Made by a program: the position numbers and the translations under genes. A DNA stretch of 64,000 nt from Pontivivens sp032464575 (GTDB taxonomy: Bacteria > Pseudomonadota > Alphaproteobacteria > Rhodobacterales > Rhodobacteraceae). Location of the stretch: the NCBI GenBank assembly GCA_032464575.1, contig JAWDKM010000004.1, positions 1 through 64,000 of the forward strand, written 5' to 3'. This document shows, one piece after another, positions 15,546 to 24,884 of the stretch (its first letter is position 1; each line of letters starts with the position of its first letter). Below the pieces are notes generated by a model. The model was not told the DNA's origin. It saw only the letters and a program-made list of their open reading frames with translations, and did no database searches.

Positions 15546-16835
15546 CTAGACCGGCCCTACCGTCTCCGGCTGGTCGGGATCCTCTTCCATCCCCTCCCCC
15601 TCCGCCTGCTCGATCGCATATTCCGTCGCGACCTCGACGGCCACCGGCGAGGACTGCGGTGCGACGTAGGCGAAGCTCGCCGTGTCCTCCACCGGTGTCG
15701 GCGCGCGGCGCGTCATGCGCCAGAGCGCATAGCCCGAGACCAGCGCGAAGTTCGCCGCCATGAACAGGAAGTAGCTGTCCGCCCCCAGCGTCGTCATCAT
15801 CGCGCCCACGATGAACGGCCCCAGGATCGCGCCGCAGCCGTTGATGAACATCAGCCCCCCGGAGGCGGCTGCCATGTCCTCGTAGTCGAGATAGTCCGCG
15901 GTGTAGGCGATCAGCAGCGAGTAGAGAGGGTTCGAGAGCCCGCCCAGCAGCAAGGCGACGACCAGCAGTGCAGCGAACGCGCCCGAGGCGAAGAAGCCCG
16001 CTACCATTGCGACTGCGCCGATGGCGGTGAGGATCGCGATCAGCCGCCGCCGGTCCATACGGTCGCTCAGCCAGCCGATCGGATACTGCAGCAGCAGCCC
16101 GCCGGTATAGATCGCCGCGACGAAGAGGGAGATGTCGCTGACGCTCAGCCCCCGCTCCGCCCCGTAGACCGCAGCCATGCCGAACATGCCCGCGAAGATC
16201 AGGCCCATGAAGAACATGCCGACCGAGCCGAGCGGCGAGGTTTCCACCAACCGCTTCAGCGTCATCGGCTTCGTCGTCTGGAACATCGGCGCGGGCGTCG
16301 CCGACAACAGGATCGGCGCGAAGCTGATGGAGACGAGCACCGAGATCAGGACGAAGAGCGCGTAGTCCGCGGGGTCCGCGAGGTTCAGCATGAACTGCGC
16401 GCTGACCACGCCCAGCATCTGCACGATCATATAGAGAGACAGGGTCTTGCCCCGCGTCTCGGTCGTGGAGCTGTCGTTGAGCCAGCTTTCGCACACCACG
16501 TAGACGCCGGAGAAGCAGAACCCGATCATCAGCCGCATCGCGGCCCACGCTAGCGGATGGGGGATCGCGGCGTAGAGGATGAACCCCGCCGAGATGAGGG
16601 AGGCGAGGGCCGCGAAGACCCGCACATGCCCTACCCGCTGTATGAGCAGCGGCGTCGCCCGCGAGCCGCCCAGGAACCCCAGGAAGTAGGCGGACATCAC
16701 GAAGGACATGGTCAGCGCGTCGAAGCCCTCGATCTCCCCCCGGACACCGAGCAGCGTGCCCTGCAGACCGTTGCCGATCATCAGGAGCAGGAGGCCGAGG
16801 AACAGGGCCCAGGAATTGACGAGGACGGCAAGCAT
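15546..16835 (-). CDS. MFS transporter, YcaD-like
   Basis: A 429-residue major facilitator with about 12 TM helices. The VVCESWLND motif after TM4-5 and LQYPIGWLSDRMDRRRL between the halves resemble the YcaD group of uncharacterised MFS proteins. The C-terminal tail (about 45 residues after RRAPTPVED) is acidic and cytoplasmic. The start at 16835 is chosen over an upstream ATG because GGAG precedes it and the first TM helix follows at once. No substrate can be predicted, and the gene is separated from the catabolic island by repeats. Confidence 0.88.
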   Translation of the reverse strand: MLAVLVNSWALFLGLLLLMIGNGLQGTLLGVRGEIEGFDALTMSFVMSAYFLGFLGGSRATPLLIQRVGHVRVFAALASLISAGFILYAAIPHPLAWAAMRLMIGFCFSGVYVVCESWLNDSSTTETRGKTLSLYMIVQMLGVVSAQFMLNLADPADYALFVLISVLVSISFAPILLSATPAPMFQTTKPMTLKRLVETSPLGSVGMFFMGLIFAGMFGMAAVYGAERGLSVSDISLFVAAIYTGGLLLQYPIGWLSDRMDRRRLIAILTAIGAVAMVAGFFASGAFAALLVVALLLGGLSNPLYSLLIAYTADYLDYEDMAAASGGLMFINGCGAILGPFIVGAMMTTLGADSYFLFMAANFALVSGYALWRMTRRAPTPVEDTASFAYVAPQSSPVAVEVATEYAIEQAEGEGMEEDPDQPETVGPV

Positions 16836-17002
16836 CAGGGGCACTCCGGCGACGGTTGGCCGCGGCGTATCAGGGCCGCGGGGGCGATTCCAAGCCGGAA
16901 GCGACATGGCCGGTCCGTCCGCGACCTCGCCGGAAAACTCTTGCCCTCAAGTGAGCTTGGGGCCGCAGGGTGCGAGTCGCAATCCGATCAGGGAGGACCA
17001 GG

Positions 17003-17368
17003 ATGACCGAACTCGAACACGCCAACGTCACCGTCATGGACAACCGCGCGACCGCCAGGATGCTCTGCGACGTCTTCGGCTGGCATGTCCGGTGGGAGGG
17101 TGATGCGCGCGACGGCGGCCACTCGATCCACGTGGGCAGCGCGGCGAGCTACATCGCCGTCTTCACCCCCGGCCCGGACGAGACGGCGGAGCCGGGGAAC
17201 GGCCGCCTCAACCACCTCGCCGTGGTGGTCGACGACCTCGACGCGACCGAGGCACGGGTGAAGGAGGCGGGCTACCGCACCACCGCCCATGGCGACTACG
17301 AGCCCGGGCGGCGCTTCTACTTCCGCGAGGAGAACGGCATGGAGATCGAGGTGGTCAGCTACCCCTGA
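17003..17368 (+). CDS. VOC-family protein
   Basis: A 121-residue glyoxalase/bleomycin-resistance-type protein. It starts MTELEHANVTVMDN, has NHLAVVVDDLDATEARV in the middle and FYFREENGMEIEVVSY at the end. AGGGAGGA lies 6-8 bases before the ATG. It is divergent from the MFS gene, with a perfect hairpin immediately after its stop. It is a third VOC protein in 12 kb, but on a separate transcript from the first two. Confidence 0.88.
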   Translation: MTELEHANVTVMDNRATARMLCDVFGWHVRWEGDARDGGHSIHVGSAASYIAVFTPGPDETAEPGNGRLNHLAVVVDDLDATEARVKEAGYRTTAHGDYEPGRRFYFREENGMEIEVVSYP

Positions 17369-17374
17369 CGATCG

Positions 17375-17398
17375 GAGCCGGGGCATGGCCCCGGCTCC
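17375..17398 (+). terminator. hairpin after the VOC gene
   Basis: GGAGCCGGGGC pairs with GCCCCGGCTCC across a two-base loop starting 7 bp after the stop codon. There is no U-tract. Confidence 0.5.
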
Positions 17399-17414
17399 CG
17401 GACTATGGCGACGA

Positions 17415-17449
17415 CGAGGACGGGGCGGCAGCGGGCCGCCCCGTCCTCG
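17415..17449 (-). terminator. strong hairpin downstream of the CoxM-like gene
   Basis: CGAGGACGGGGCGGC pairs perfectly with GCCGCCCCGTCCTCG (15 bp). It lies 3 bp beyond the minus-strand stop and is the likely end of the molybdenum hydroxylase operon. Confidence 0.6.
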
Positions 17450-17451
17450 CC

Positions 17452-18240
17452 TCAGGTCATCGTCTCGACGGCGCGCTTCGTCATCACCCCGACGAGGTGG
17501 GCGCGGTAGGCCTTGGTGCCGTGGATGTCGCCGATCATGTCCTCCTCGGGATAGCTGAGACCCGACACGGCATCGGCGGAAAAGTCGGAGGAGAGCGCCT
17601 GCTCGGCCTCCGTCCAGCGGAAGACGCCGTTCTCGCTCGCGCCCGTCACCGCCACGCGCACGCCGTCCGCGTATTTCGCGACGAAGGATGCGACCAGCGG
17701 GAAGCGGCTCGCGGGCTGGGGCATCTTGGAATAGTAGGACGCCTCCGGGATCGGGAAGCGCACGCCGGTGACGATCTCGCCCTCGTCGAGTGCCGTCGCG
17801 AACATGCCCTCGAAATAGTCGTCCGCCGCGATCTCGCGCTTGTCGGTGATGATCGTGGCACCGGAGGCGAGCGCCACCGCCGGATAGCAGGCGGAGGGGT
17901 CGTTGTTGGCGAGGCTGCCGCCGATCGTGCCGCGGTGGCGCACCGACGGATCGCCGATGCGGCCCGCGAGATCGGCGAGGCCCGGATAGATGTCGGCCAC
18001 CGCGCGGGCGACCATGGCGTGGGTCGTGCCGCCGCCGATCACGACGGCGTCGCCCTCCTGCCGGACATATTTCATCTCGTCGATATGGGCGAGGCTCACC
18101 AGCGTGCCGGGATCGGCAAGGCGCTGCTTGAGCGTCGGGATCAGCGTCTGCCCGCCGCCGAGCGCCTGCGCCTCGCCGCCCGCGAGGGCCTGGACGGCCT
18201 CCGCCACCGTGGCGGGCTTCACGAAGTCGAATGCGTACAT
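17452..18240 (-). CDS. molybdenum hydroxylase FAD-binding subunit (CoxM-like)
   Basis: A 262-residue medium subunit of the xanthine oxidase / CO dehydrogenase family. FAD-binding motifs are ALGGGQTLIPTLK (about 26-38) and the TIGGSLANNDPSACYPA segment. It passes electrons from the 2Fe-2S subunit to a quinone or other acceptor. It is the last gene of a minus-strand CoxG-S-L-M-like run, with AGGAGA before its ATG and 87 bp (containing an AGGCCCCT hairpin) between it and the large subunit. Confidence 0.93.
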   Translation of the reverse strand: MYAFDFVKPATVAEAVQALAGGEAQALGGGQTLIPTLKQRLADPGTLVSLAHIDEMKYVRQEGDAVVIGGGTTHAMVARAVADIYPGLADLAGRIGDPSVRHRGTIGGSLANNDPSACYPAVALASGATIITDKREIAADDYFEGMFATALDEGEIVTGVRFPIPEASYYSKMPQPASRFPLVASFVAKYADGVRVAVTGASENGVFRWTEAEQALSSDFSADAVSGLSYPEEDMIGDIHGTKAYRAHLVGVMTKRAVETMT

Positions 18241-18327
18241 CTTGTCTCTCCTGTCGGGGGTCCGGACGGGCCGGACCGCGTATCTTCAGGCCCCTCCCTC
18301 GCCGGAAGGGGCCTCGTGTCCTGCAGG

Positions 18328-20748
18328 TCAGGCGGGGCCGCCGACCACGCGCTCCTCCATCGTGCCGCCGGTGCCGGGCGTCGCCGCACCGTGCATAACG
18401 GCCCAGACGCGCTGGGGCGAGAGCGGCATGTCGATATGCTCGACCCCATGCTCGCTGAGCGCGTCGATCACCGCGTTGACGATCGCGGGCGGGGAGCCGA
18501 TGGCGCCGGCTTCGCCGCAGCCCTTCACCCCGAGCGGGTTGTGGGTGCACGGCGTCTGGCAGGAATGGTCGACGGTGAACATCGGCACATCGTAGGCCCG
18601 CGGCATGGCGTAGTCCATGTAGGAGCCGGTCAGGAGCTGGCCGTCCGCGTCGTAGACGCAGTTCTCCAGCACCGCCTGGCCGATACCCTGGGCGACGCCG
18701 CCATGGACCTGACCCTCGACGATCATCGGGTTGATGACGTTGCCGAAATCGTCGGCGGCCGAGAAGGCGACGACGTCGACCTTGCCGGTGTCGGGATCGA
18801 CCTCCACCTCGCAGGCATAGCCGCCCGAGGGATAGGTGAAGTTCGCCGGATCGTAGAAGGCGCTCTCCTCCAACCCCGGCTCGATATCCTCCAGCGGGTA
18901 GTTGTGGGGGACGTAAGCCGCAAGGCAGACATCGCCCCAGGCGACCGACTTGTCGGTGCCCGCGACGGTGAACTGCCCGTTAGCGAACTCGACATCGGAC
19001 TCGCTCGCCTCCATCAGGTGGGACGCGATCTTCTTTGCCTTGGCGATGATCTTCTCGGTGGCGCGGACCATGGCGGAGCCGCCGACCGCGATGGAGCGGG
19101 AGCCGTAGGTTCCCATGCCCATCGGGGTGCGCGCTGTGTCGCCGTGCACGATGTCCACCTGGTTCTCGTCGATGCCAAGCATGTCCGCGACGACTTGCGC
19201 GAAGGACGTTTCGTGCCCCTGCCCGTGGCTGTGCGAGCCGGTCATCACGCTGATCGAGCCGGTGGCGTTCACCCGCACGGTCGCACTCTCGTAGAGACCG
19301 GCGCGCGCGCCGAGCTGACCCACGAGGTTCGACGGCGCGATGCCGCAGGCCTCGATGTAGTGGGCGATGCCGTAGCCGCGCAGCTTGCCGCGCGCCTCGG
19401 ACTCGGCCTTGCGCGCCGCGAACCCGTCGCGGTCCGAGATCTCCAGCAGCTTGTCGAGCGTCGCATGGTAGTCGCCGGTGTCGTACTCCACCGCCACTGG
19501 GGTGGCGTAGGGGAACTGCGACTTGTCGATGAAGTTGCGCCGGCGCAGCTCCACCGGGTCGATCCCCATCTCGCGCGCGGCCTTGTCGACGACCCGCTCG
19601 AGCTGGAAGGTCGCCTCGGGGCGCCCAGCCCCGCGATAGGCGTCGACCGGCACCGTGTTGGTGAAGACCGCCTTCACGTTTACGTAGATCAGCGGCGTGG
19701 TGTAGTTGCCCGCCATCAGCGTGCCGTGCAGCCAGGTCGGCACCGACGGCGCGAAGGTGGACAGATACGCGCCCATATTGGCGTAGGTGTCGGTACGCAG
19801 GGCGAGGAACTTGCCCTCTTCATCCATCGCGAGCTCGATCTTGGTGACGTGATCGCGGCCATGGGCGTCGGACATGAACGCCTCGGAGCGCGACGCGGTC
19901 CACTTCACCGGCCGCTTCAGCGCCTTCGCGGCGAAGGTGCAGAACGCCTCCTCGGCATAGTGGAAGATCTTGGTGCCGAAGCCGCCGCCCACGTCCGGGG
20001 CCACGACGCGCAGCTTGTGCTCCGGAATGCCGAGCACGAAGGCGCCCATCAGCAGCCGGATCACATGCGGGTTCTGGGAGGTGGTGTAGAGCGTGTGCTC
20101 ATCCTTCCAGGCATCGTACTCGCCGATGGCCACGCGGGGCTCCATCGGGTTGGCGACGAGGCGGTTGTTGGTCAGCTCCAGCGTCGTGACGTGGTGCGCG
20201 CCCTTGATGGCCTCGTCCACGGCGTCGCGGTTCTCCTCCACGAAGCCCCAGTCGTAGCAGAGGTTCGAAGTCAGATCGTCGTGGACCTTGGGCGCGCCAT
20301 CGGCGACGGCGGCCTTCATGTCGATGACGGCCGGCAACTCCTCGATATCGGCCTCGATCAGCTCGGCCGCGTCGCGCGCCTGCTCCAGCGTCTCGGCCAC
20401 GACCACGGCGTAGGGGTCGCCCACATGGCGCACCTTGCCCTCGGCCAGTACGGGGTGCTTGGGCTCCTGCATCGGCTGGCCGTGGCGGTCGGTGACCTGC
20501 CAGCCGCAGGGAATGCCGCCCACCTCGGCGAAGTCGGCGGCGGTGAAGACCTTGAGCACGCCCTCCGCGGCCTCGGCCGCACTCACGTCGAGCGCATTGA
20601 TCTTGCCATGCGCCATGTCGGAGCGGACGAAGAAGGCATGCGCCTGGCCCGTCACGTTGATGTCGTCGGTGTACTTGCCATTGCCCGTGAGGAAGCGCAG
20701 GTCCTCCCGGCGCTTCGAGCTGGCCCCGATCCCGGTATCCTTCGGCAT
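18328..20748 (-). CDS. molybdenum hydroxylase large subunit, form II CO-dehydrogenase-like
   Basis: An 806-residue molybdopterin (MCD) subunit. The active-site loop reads AYRGAGR (370-376), the form II signature; true form I CO dehydrogenases have AYRCSFR, so CO oxidation is not implied. DVGGGFGTK (252-260) and the catalytic Glu746 in KGCGEAGAIG are present. Form II enzymes probably act on aldehydes, purines or other small carbonyl and aromatic substrates. The neighbouring PQQ alcohol dehydrogenase locus makes aldehyde oxidation a reasonable hypothesis, not a demonstration. GGAGG precedes the ATG. Confidence 0.95.
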   Translation of the reverse strand: MPKDTGIGASSKRREDLRFLTGNGKYTDDINVTGQAHAFFVRSDMAHGKINALDVSAAEAAEGVLKVFTAADFAEVGGIPCGWQVTDRHGQPMQEPKHPVLAEGKVRHVGDPYAVVVAETLEQARDAAELIEADIEELPAVIDMKAAVADGAPKVHDDLTSNLCYDWGFVEENRDAVDEAIKGAHHVTTLELTNNRLVANPMEPRVAIGEYDAWKDEHTLYTTSQNPHVIRLLMGAFVLGIPEHKLRVVAPDVGGGFGTKIFHYAEEAFCTFAAKALKRPVKWTASRSEAFMSDAHGRDHVTKIELAMDEEGKFLALRTDTYANMGAYLSTFAPSVPTWLHGTLMAGNYTTPLIYVNVKAVFTNTVPVDAYRGAGRPEATFQLERVVDKAAREMGIDPVELRRRNFIDKSQFPYATPVAVEYDTGDYHATLDKLLEISDRDGFAARKAESEARGKLRGYGIAHYIEACGIAPSNLVGQLGARAGLYESATVRVNATGSISVMTGSHSHGQGHETSFAQVVADMLGIDENQVDIVHGDTARTPMGMGTYGSRSIAVGGSAMVRATEKIIAKAKKIASHLMEASESDVEFANGQFTVAGTDKSVAWGDVCLAAYVPHNYPLEDIEPGLEESAFYDPANFTYPSGGYACEVEVDPDTGKVDVVAFSAADDFGNVINPMIVEGQVHGGVAQGIGQAVLENCVYDADGQLLTGSYMDYAMPRAYDVPMFTVDHSCQTPCTHNPLGVKGCGEAGAIGSPPAIVNAVIDALSEHGVEHIDMPLSPQRVWAVMHGAATPGTGGTMEERVVGGPA

Positions 20749-20824
20749 GTGAAATCCTCCCTTGCCGGGGGCGGGCGTCTTGGCGCGTCCCTGCCCCGTT
20801 GTTGCTGAGTGTGTATGTCTGTCG

Positions 20825-21310
20825 TTACTCCGCCGCGACGGGCTGGACCTGCTGGCCCGCGGCCGCCTGGATGGCCTTCACGATGTTGTGGTAGCCGGTG
20901 CAGCGGCAGATATTGCCTTCGAGGTAGTCGCGGATCTCGTGCTCGGTCGGGCTGGGGTTCTTGGCGAGCAGGTCGGCGGCGATCATGACCATGCCCGGCG
21001 TGCAGAACCCGCACTGCAGCCCGTGGTAGTCCTGGAAGGCCTGCTGGATCGTGCCGAGCGTGCCGTCGGCATTCGCCATGCCCTCGATCGTTTTGACCTC
21101 GGCCCCTTCCGCGTCCGCGGCGAACATGGTGCAGGCCTTCACGGCGTGGCCATCCACATGGACGACGCAGGCGCCGCACTGGGACGTGTCGCAGCCCACA
21201 TGGGTGCCGGTCAGGCCCAGCCCCTCACGCAGGAATTCCACCAGCAGGGTGCGGCCCTCGATCTCGCCCGAGACCTCCTTGCCGTTCACCGTCATCGTCA
21301 CGTTGGACAT
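20825..21310 (-). CDS. molybdenum hydroxylase 2Fe-2S subunit (CoxS-like)
   Basis: A 161-residue small subunit with two 2Fe-2S clusters. The plant-type ferredoxin site uses Cys40, Cys45, Cys48 and Cys60; the second, all-helical site uses Cys100, Cys103, Cys135 and Cys137 (CGFC and CRCTGY). The start at 21310 is chosen because GGAGGAA precedes it and the protein then begins at the usual family position. It shuttles electrons from the molybdenum centre to FAD. Confidence 0.95.
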   Translation of the reverse strand: MSNVTMTVNGKEVSGEIEGRTLLVEFLREGLGLTGTHVGCDTSQCGACVVHVDGHAVKACTMFAADAEGAEVKTIEGMANADGTLGTIQQAFQDYHGLQCGFCTPGMVMIAADLLAKNPSPTEHEIRDYLEGNICRCTGYHNIVKAIQAAAGQQVQPVAAE

Positions 21311-21351
21311 CGATTCCTCCATATTGGTGTTTGTTATTGTTATGAGTTTTT

Positions 21352-21894
21352 TCAGGCCGTGCGACCCTTGAAGAGCCTTCCGAACATTCCCTTGCGCGGG
21401 ACCTCCTCACCGGCCTCGACGAGTTCCGGCTCGGGCTCCTCCGCAGGCGCCGCGGGTCCTTCGATCTCCGCCTTGAAGCGCTCGAAGAACTGGTCGGCCA
21501 TCTTCTTGGCGAACCCGTCCACGATGCGGGAGCCGAGCTGGGCGAGCTTGCCGCCCACCTTCGCGGTCACATCGTAGTGGAGCATTGTGCCGCCGGGCAC
21601 CTCCTCCAGCCGGATGTCGGCGCCGCCCTTGGCGAACCCCGCAGCCCCGCCCTTGCCCTCGCCGGTCAGGGTCGCGGCCTCGGGCGCGGTCATGTTCTCC
21701 AGCGACACCACGCCCTTGAAGGTCGCCTTCACCGGGCCGACCTTCTGGACGACGACGGCCTCGAAGCCCTCCTCGGGCGAGCCCGTCATCTCCTGGCAAC
21801 CGGGGATGCAGGCCTTGAGCACCTCGGGGTCCATCAGGGCCGCCCAGACGTTTTCGCGCGGAGCGGCGATCTCGCGGCTGTCCTTCAGCTCCAT
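21352..21894 (-). CDS. CoxG-like SRPBCC protein
   Basis: A 180-residue protein whose first 145 residues are a CoxG/SRPBCC fold (ELKDSREIAAPRENVWAAL; LKACIPGCQEM). The C-terminal tail is low-complexity acidic/proline, then basic RKGMFGRLFKG. CoxG in CO-oxidising bacteria helps anchor the enzyme at the membrane; an equivalent tethering role is likely here. It directly precedes the CoxS-like gene on the same strand. Confidence 0.9.
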   Translation of the reverse strand: MELKDSREIAAPRENVWAALMDPEVLKACIPGCQEMTGSPEEGFEAVVVQKVGPVKATFKGVVSLENMTAPEAATLTGEGKGGAAGFAKGGADIRLEEVPGGTMLHYDVTAKVGGKLAQLGSRIVDGFAKKMADQFFERFKAEIEGPAAPAEEPEPELVEAGEEVPRKGMFGRLFKGRTA

Positions 21895-21976
21895 GGGTCT
21901 CTCCTGTTCTGGGGTTCGAGTGTATCGGGCCGCCCCCGCCGCGCCATTCGACCAAGGGAGGGTGCGGCGGCCCGCC

Positions 21977-22867
21977 TCATCGTTCCGGCGCGTCGAAGCT
22001 GAGGCCGTGGCGGGCGAAGATCTCCTCGATCGCACCGTTGGTCAGACCCTCGCGGATCGCATCGTCCACCGTGTAGCCCAGCGCGCGGTAGGCATGGTGG
22101 ACGGCGACGCCCAGCGTCCACTCCCCGCGTGCAAGGCCCGGGGTGGGCGGCTGGTGGATGGCGAGCGCCTCCGTCAGGCCCGCCTCCAGCTCCGCCTTCG
22201 GCCCCATCGCGGCTGTGACCTCGCCCGCGGCCAGCGCCGCCATGGCCTCGGCATGGGTGCGGAAGCGGCGGACATTGCCGCGCATCTGCCCGCCGAACGC
22301 GCCGGACAGGAAGAAGTCGGAGAGCGTGTCGTTCTCCACCGCCACCGTCTCGTAGCGGAAATAGGGCACCGTCGGCGCATCGTCGGGATAGACGGCCGGG
22401 TCGTATGCGATGGCGAGGCTCTCGGTCGCGTACTGCCCGGTGAAGACCACCTGCTCCACCCGGCAGGCGAACTCGCTGTCATAGGGCACGTGCAGCATGA
22501 CGTTGGAGACGGCGCCGCCGATCAGCGGCCCCTTCCAGACCTGGTTGCGCAGGTCCTCCTCCAGGTTCTCGCCCGACGCGACGAGGTTGTAGCGCGGCTC
22601 GACGCCGATGTACTCGGCGATCAGCGCGCCGATCTCGATATCGACGCCCGCAGGCCGCCCGCCCTCCTCATAGGACCAGGGCGGGTAGTCCTCGTAGGCG
22701 GCGAAGGTGATGAAACCCCGCTCCATGATGGTGTCGAGGTCGGTCCCCACGATGTCGCGCGCCGTATTCTGCGGGCGCGCCTGCGGGGTCCAGTTCTCGC
22801 ACCGGGCCAGCGCCTCGCCCGCCGGGGCGAGGACCATGATAAGCGGAAGCGCGAAGGCCCGCCGCAT
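21977..22867 (-). CDS. XoxJ-like periplasmic binding protein
   Basis: A 296-residue protein with signal peptide MRRAFALPLIMVLAPAGEALA and a family 3 solute-binding fold (FITFAAYEDYPPWSYEEGG; MAALAAGEVTAAMGPK). Proteins of this type next to a cytochrome c and a PQQ alcohol dehydrogenase are XoxJ/MxaJ-like, thought to help mature or load the quinoprotein. It starts 5 bp after the cytochrome stop, so the two are cotranscribed. It is 82 bp upstream of the CoxG-like gene. Confidence 0.85.
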   Translation of the reverse strand: MRRAFALPLIMVLAPAGEALARCENWTPQARPQNTARDIVGTDLDTIMERGFITFAAYEDYPPWSYEEGGRPAGVDIEIGALIAEYIGVEPRYNLVASGENLEEDLRNQVWKGPLIGGAVSNVMLHVPYDSEFACRVEQVVFTGQYATESLAIAYDPAVYPDDAPTVPYFRYETVAVENDTLSDFFLSGAFGGQMRGNVRRFRTHAEAMAALAAGEVTAAMGPKAELEAGLTEALAIHQPPTPGLARGEWTLGVAVHHAYRALGYTVDDAIREGLTNGAIEEIFARHGLSFDAPER

Positions 22868-22872
22868 CCGGG

Positions 22873-23559
22873 TCAGTTCGCCGCCGACAGGCCGATCGTC
22901 AGCGTCTCGGCCGCCTTGGCATAGGACGCCTCGGTCCCGTCGATCTGCTGTGCGGCGCGCAGGGCGACGCTGTCGGCGAGATCGGCGCCCGACAGGGTCT
23001 CGATCTCCTGCGCGATGGCCATCAGCTCGGCCTTCGCAGCCTCGGGATCGGCCTCGCCCCCGTCGGACCACTCCACGAGCTGGTCGCGGATCGTGCGCAG
23101 CTCCGGCGTCTTCTCGGTGATCTGCTGGTCGTCGGGCCGCGTTTCGATATAGGAGCGGATGGCCCAGGCGGCCTCCTGCCCCAGCAGCTCGCCGAAGGCC
23201 GGCATCCGGGTGATGCCGTTCTGGGTGTAGCCGTTGCGGTAGCGCTCGACATACCACTCGTCGCCGAACTCGTCGGCCTCCAGGAACCGCAGGTCAGGTG
23301 CCAGCCCACCCGACACGCCGCCGAGCCCGTGGCACCGCGCGCAGTTCTGGTTGTAGCCCGATGCGCCGATGTCGATCGCGGCGGCATAGACCTCGGCATC
23401 CCCGCGGTAGGGGTTTTCGAAGGCCCATTCCTCGCCGACCTCCGGCAGGCCGCTGGTGTCCACCTCCTGCGGGGCGACGTCGCCATGCGCGAAGGAGAGG
23501 CCGGTCGATGTGATCAGCGCAAGTGCGCCGAGGGTGCCGAGGCGGGTGATGCGTGCCAT
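22873..23559 (-). CDS. c-type cytochrome of the PQQ dehydrogenase system
   Basis: A 228-residue exported cytochrome with signal peptide ending LSFAHG. The single haem site is CARCH (73-77), and the likely axial ligand is Met119 in TRMPAFGELLG. The C-terminal 80 residues are alanine- and glutamate-rich. It resembles PedF/XoxG-type electron acceptors for quinoprotein alcohol dehydrogenases. GGAGG precedes the ATG at 23559. It is divergent from the Ped-type ABC operon, sharing a 158-bp intergenic region. Confidence 0.9.
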   Translation of the reverse strand: MARITRLGTLGALALITSTGLSFAHGDVAPQEVDTSGLPEVGEEWAFENPYRGDAEVYAAAIDIGASGYNQNCARCHGLGGVSGGLAPDLRFLEADEFGDEWYVERYRNGYTQNGITRMPAFGELLGQEAAWAIRSYIETRPDDQQITEKTPELRTIRDQLVEWSDGGEADPEAAKAELMAIAQEIETLSGADLADSVALRAAQQIDGTEASYAKAAETLTIGLSAAN

Positions 23560-23717
23560 GGGTATCCTCCATATCGTTGGGCAGAGCATAGGCACGCCCC
23601 CCGACGGCGCGGAATTAGACCTTCGGCCAAGGACGGGGGCCGTCCGGCTAGACATTGGTCGTATTCGGGTGGGCGGCGGCGCTTGGTAGCGTTCTCAAAA
23701 CGAAAAAGGGGAGGACG

Positions 23718-24881
23718 ATGCGCAACGCCGCGATCTTCGCAGCATCCGTGCTGTGCGCGACTGCCGCCTCGGCGCAGGTCACCGTCGACGTGGTCTATCT
23801 GAGGCAGGAGATGGAGGCGCCTCCGGTCCTGTCCAATCTCGATCCGTTCCCCGAGGATGAGGGCATCGCGGGCGCCGAGGTCGGGCTTGCCGACAACGCC
23901 ACCACGGGCCGGTTCATGGGTCAGGAGTGGGCGCTGGAGGTCGTGAGCGTCGCACCCGGTGGCGACTTCGCCGAAGCGGCGGTCGGGGCGCTCAGCACCA
24001 GCTCGCTGCTGATCGTGGACGCCCCCGCCGACGCCTTGCTCGAGGTCGCCGATCTGCCCGAGGCCGCGGGCGCGATCCTCTTCAACGCCACCGCCGGGGA
24101 CGACCGGCTCCGCGGTGCCGATTGCCGGGCGAACGTGCTGCACGCCCTGCCCTCCAACGCCATGCGCACCGACGCGCTCGCCCAGTTCCTCGTGTTCCGC
24201 CGCTGGGACGAGACGGCGCTGGTCTACGGCACCCATCCCGACGACGTCGCCTATGCCGACGCCCTGCGCGGCTCGCTGGAGAAGTTCGGGCTGGGGCTTA
24301 GCGACGAAGCCGAATGGGCCTTCGACGCCGACATGCGCCGCAATGCGAGCCAGGAGGTTCCGCTCTTCACGCAAGAGCTGCGCGACCACGACATCCTGCT
24401 GATCGCCGACGAGATCCACGATTTCGGCCGCTACATCGCCTACAACACCTGGGAGCCGCGGCCCGTCGCGGGCTCCGAAGGGCTCACCGCCGTCGCCTGG
24501 GCGCCGGTGGTCGAGCAATGGGGCGCCGCTCAGCTCCAGAACCGGTTCGAGGAGCACGCGAGCCGCCCCATGCGCCCCGACGACTACGGCGCCTGGGCCG
24601 CGATGCGCACCATCGGCGAGGCCGTGACGCGCGCGGGGTCCGCCGAGGCGCCTGCCTTGCGCGAATACATCCTGTCGGAATCCTTCGAGCTCGCCGGTTT
24701 CAAGGGCCGTCCCATGAGCTTCCGCCCCTGGAACGGCCAGCTTCGCCAGCCGATCCCCCTCGTCACCGAGCGCGCCGTCGTCGCCATGGCCCCGCTGGAG
24801 GGGTTCCTGCACCCGACCTCGGAGCTCGACACGCTGGGCTCGGACGCGCCCGAAACCACCTGCACCGCCTTCACGGAGTGA
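23718..24881 (+). CDS. PQQ-dehydrogenase-associated ABC substrate-binding protein
   Basis: A 387-residue periplasmic protein with signal peptide MRNAAIFAASVLCATAASA and a family 5/6-type binding-protein fold. It matches by layout the binding protein (TIGR03863-type) always found with PQQ alcohol dehydrogenase gene sets, where it pairs with a beta-propeller, ATPase and permease as here. GGGGAGGA precedes the ATG. The transported ligand is not known for this family. Confidence 0.88.
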   Translation: MRNAAIFAASVLCATAASAQVTVDVVYLRQEMEAPPVLSNLDPFPEDEGIAGAEVGLADNATTGRFMGQEWALEVVSVAPGGDFAEAAVGALSTSSLLIVDAPADALLEVADLPEAAGAILFNATAGDDRLRGADCRANVLHALPSNAMRTDALAQFLVFRRWDETALVYGTHPDDVAYADALRGSLEKFGLGLSDEAEWAFDADMRRNASQEVPLFTQELRDHDILLIADEIHDFGRYIAYNTWEPRPVAGSEGLTAVAWAPVVEQWGAAQLQNRFEEHASRPMRPDDYGAWAAMRTIGEAVTRAGSAEAPALREYILSESFELAGFKGRPMSFRPWNGQLRQPIPLVTERAVVAMAPLEGFLHPTSELDTLGSDAPETTCTAFTE

Positions 24882-24884
24882 GAG

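Noticed and set aside
18328..20748. True CO dehydrogenase
   Set aside because: The active-site loop is AYRGAGR (form II), not AYRCSFR, so CO oxidation is not supported.
17497..20808. Long plus-strand open frame (1103 codons) opposite the CoxL-like gene
   Set aside because: It is an antisense shadow of a real high-GC gene; its translation is rich in His, Arg and Val-Gly with no family resemblance.
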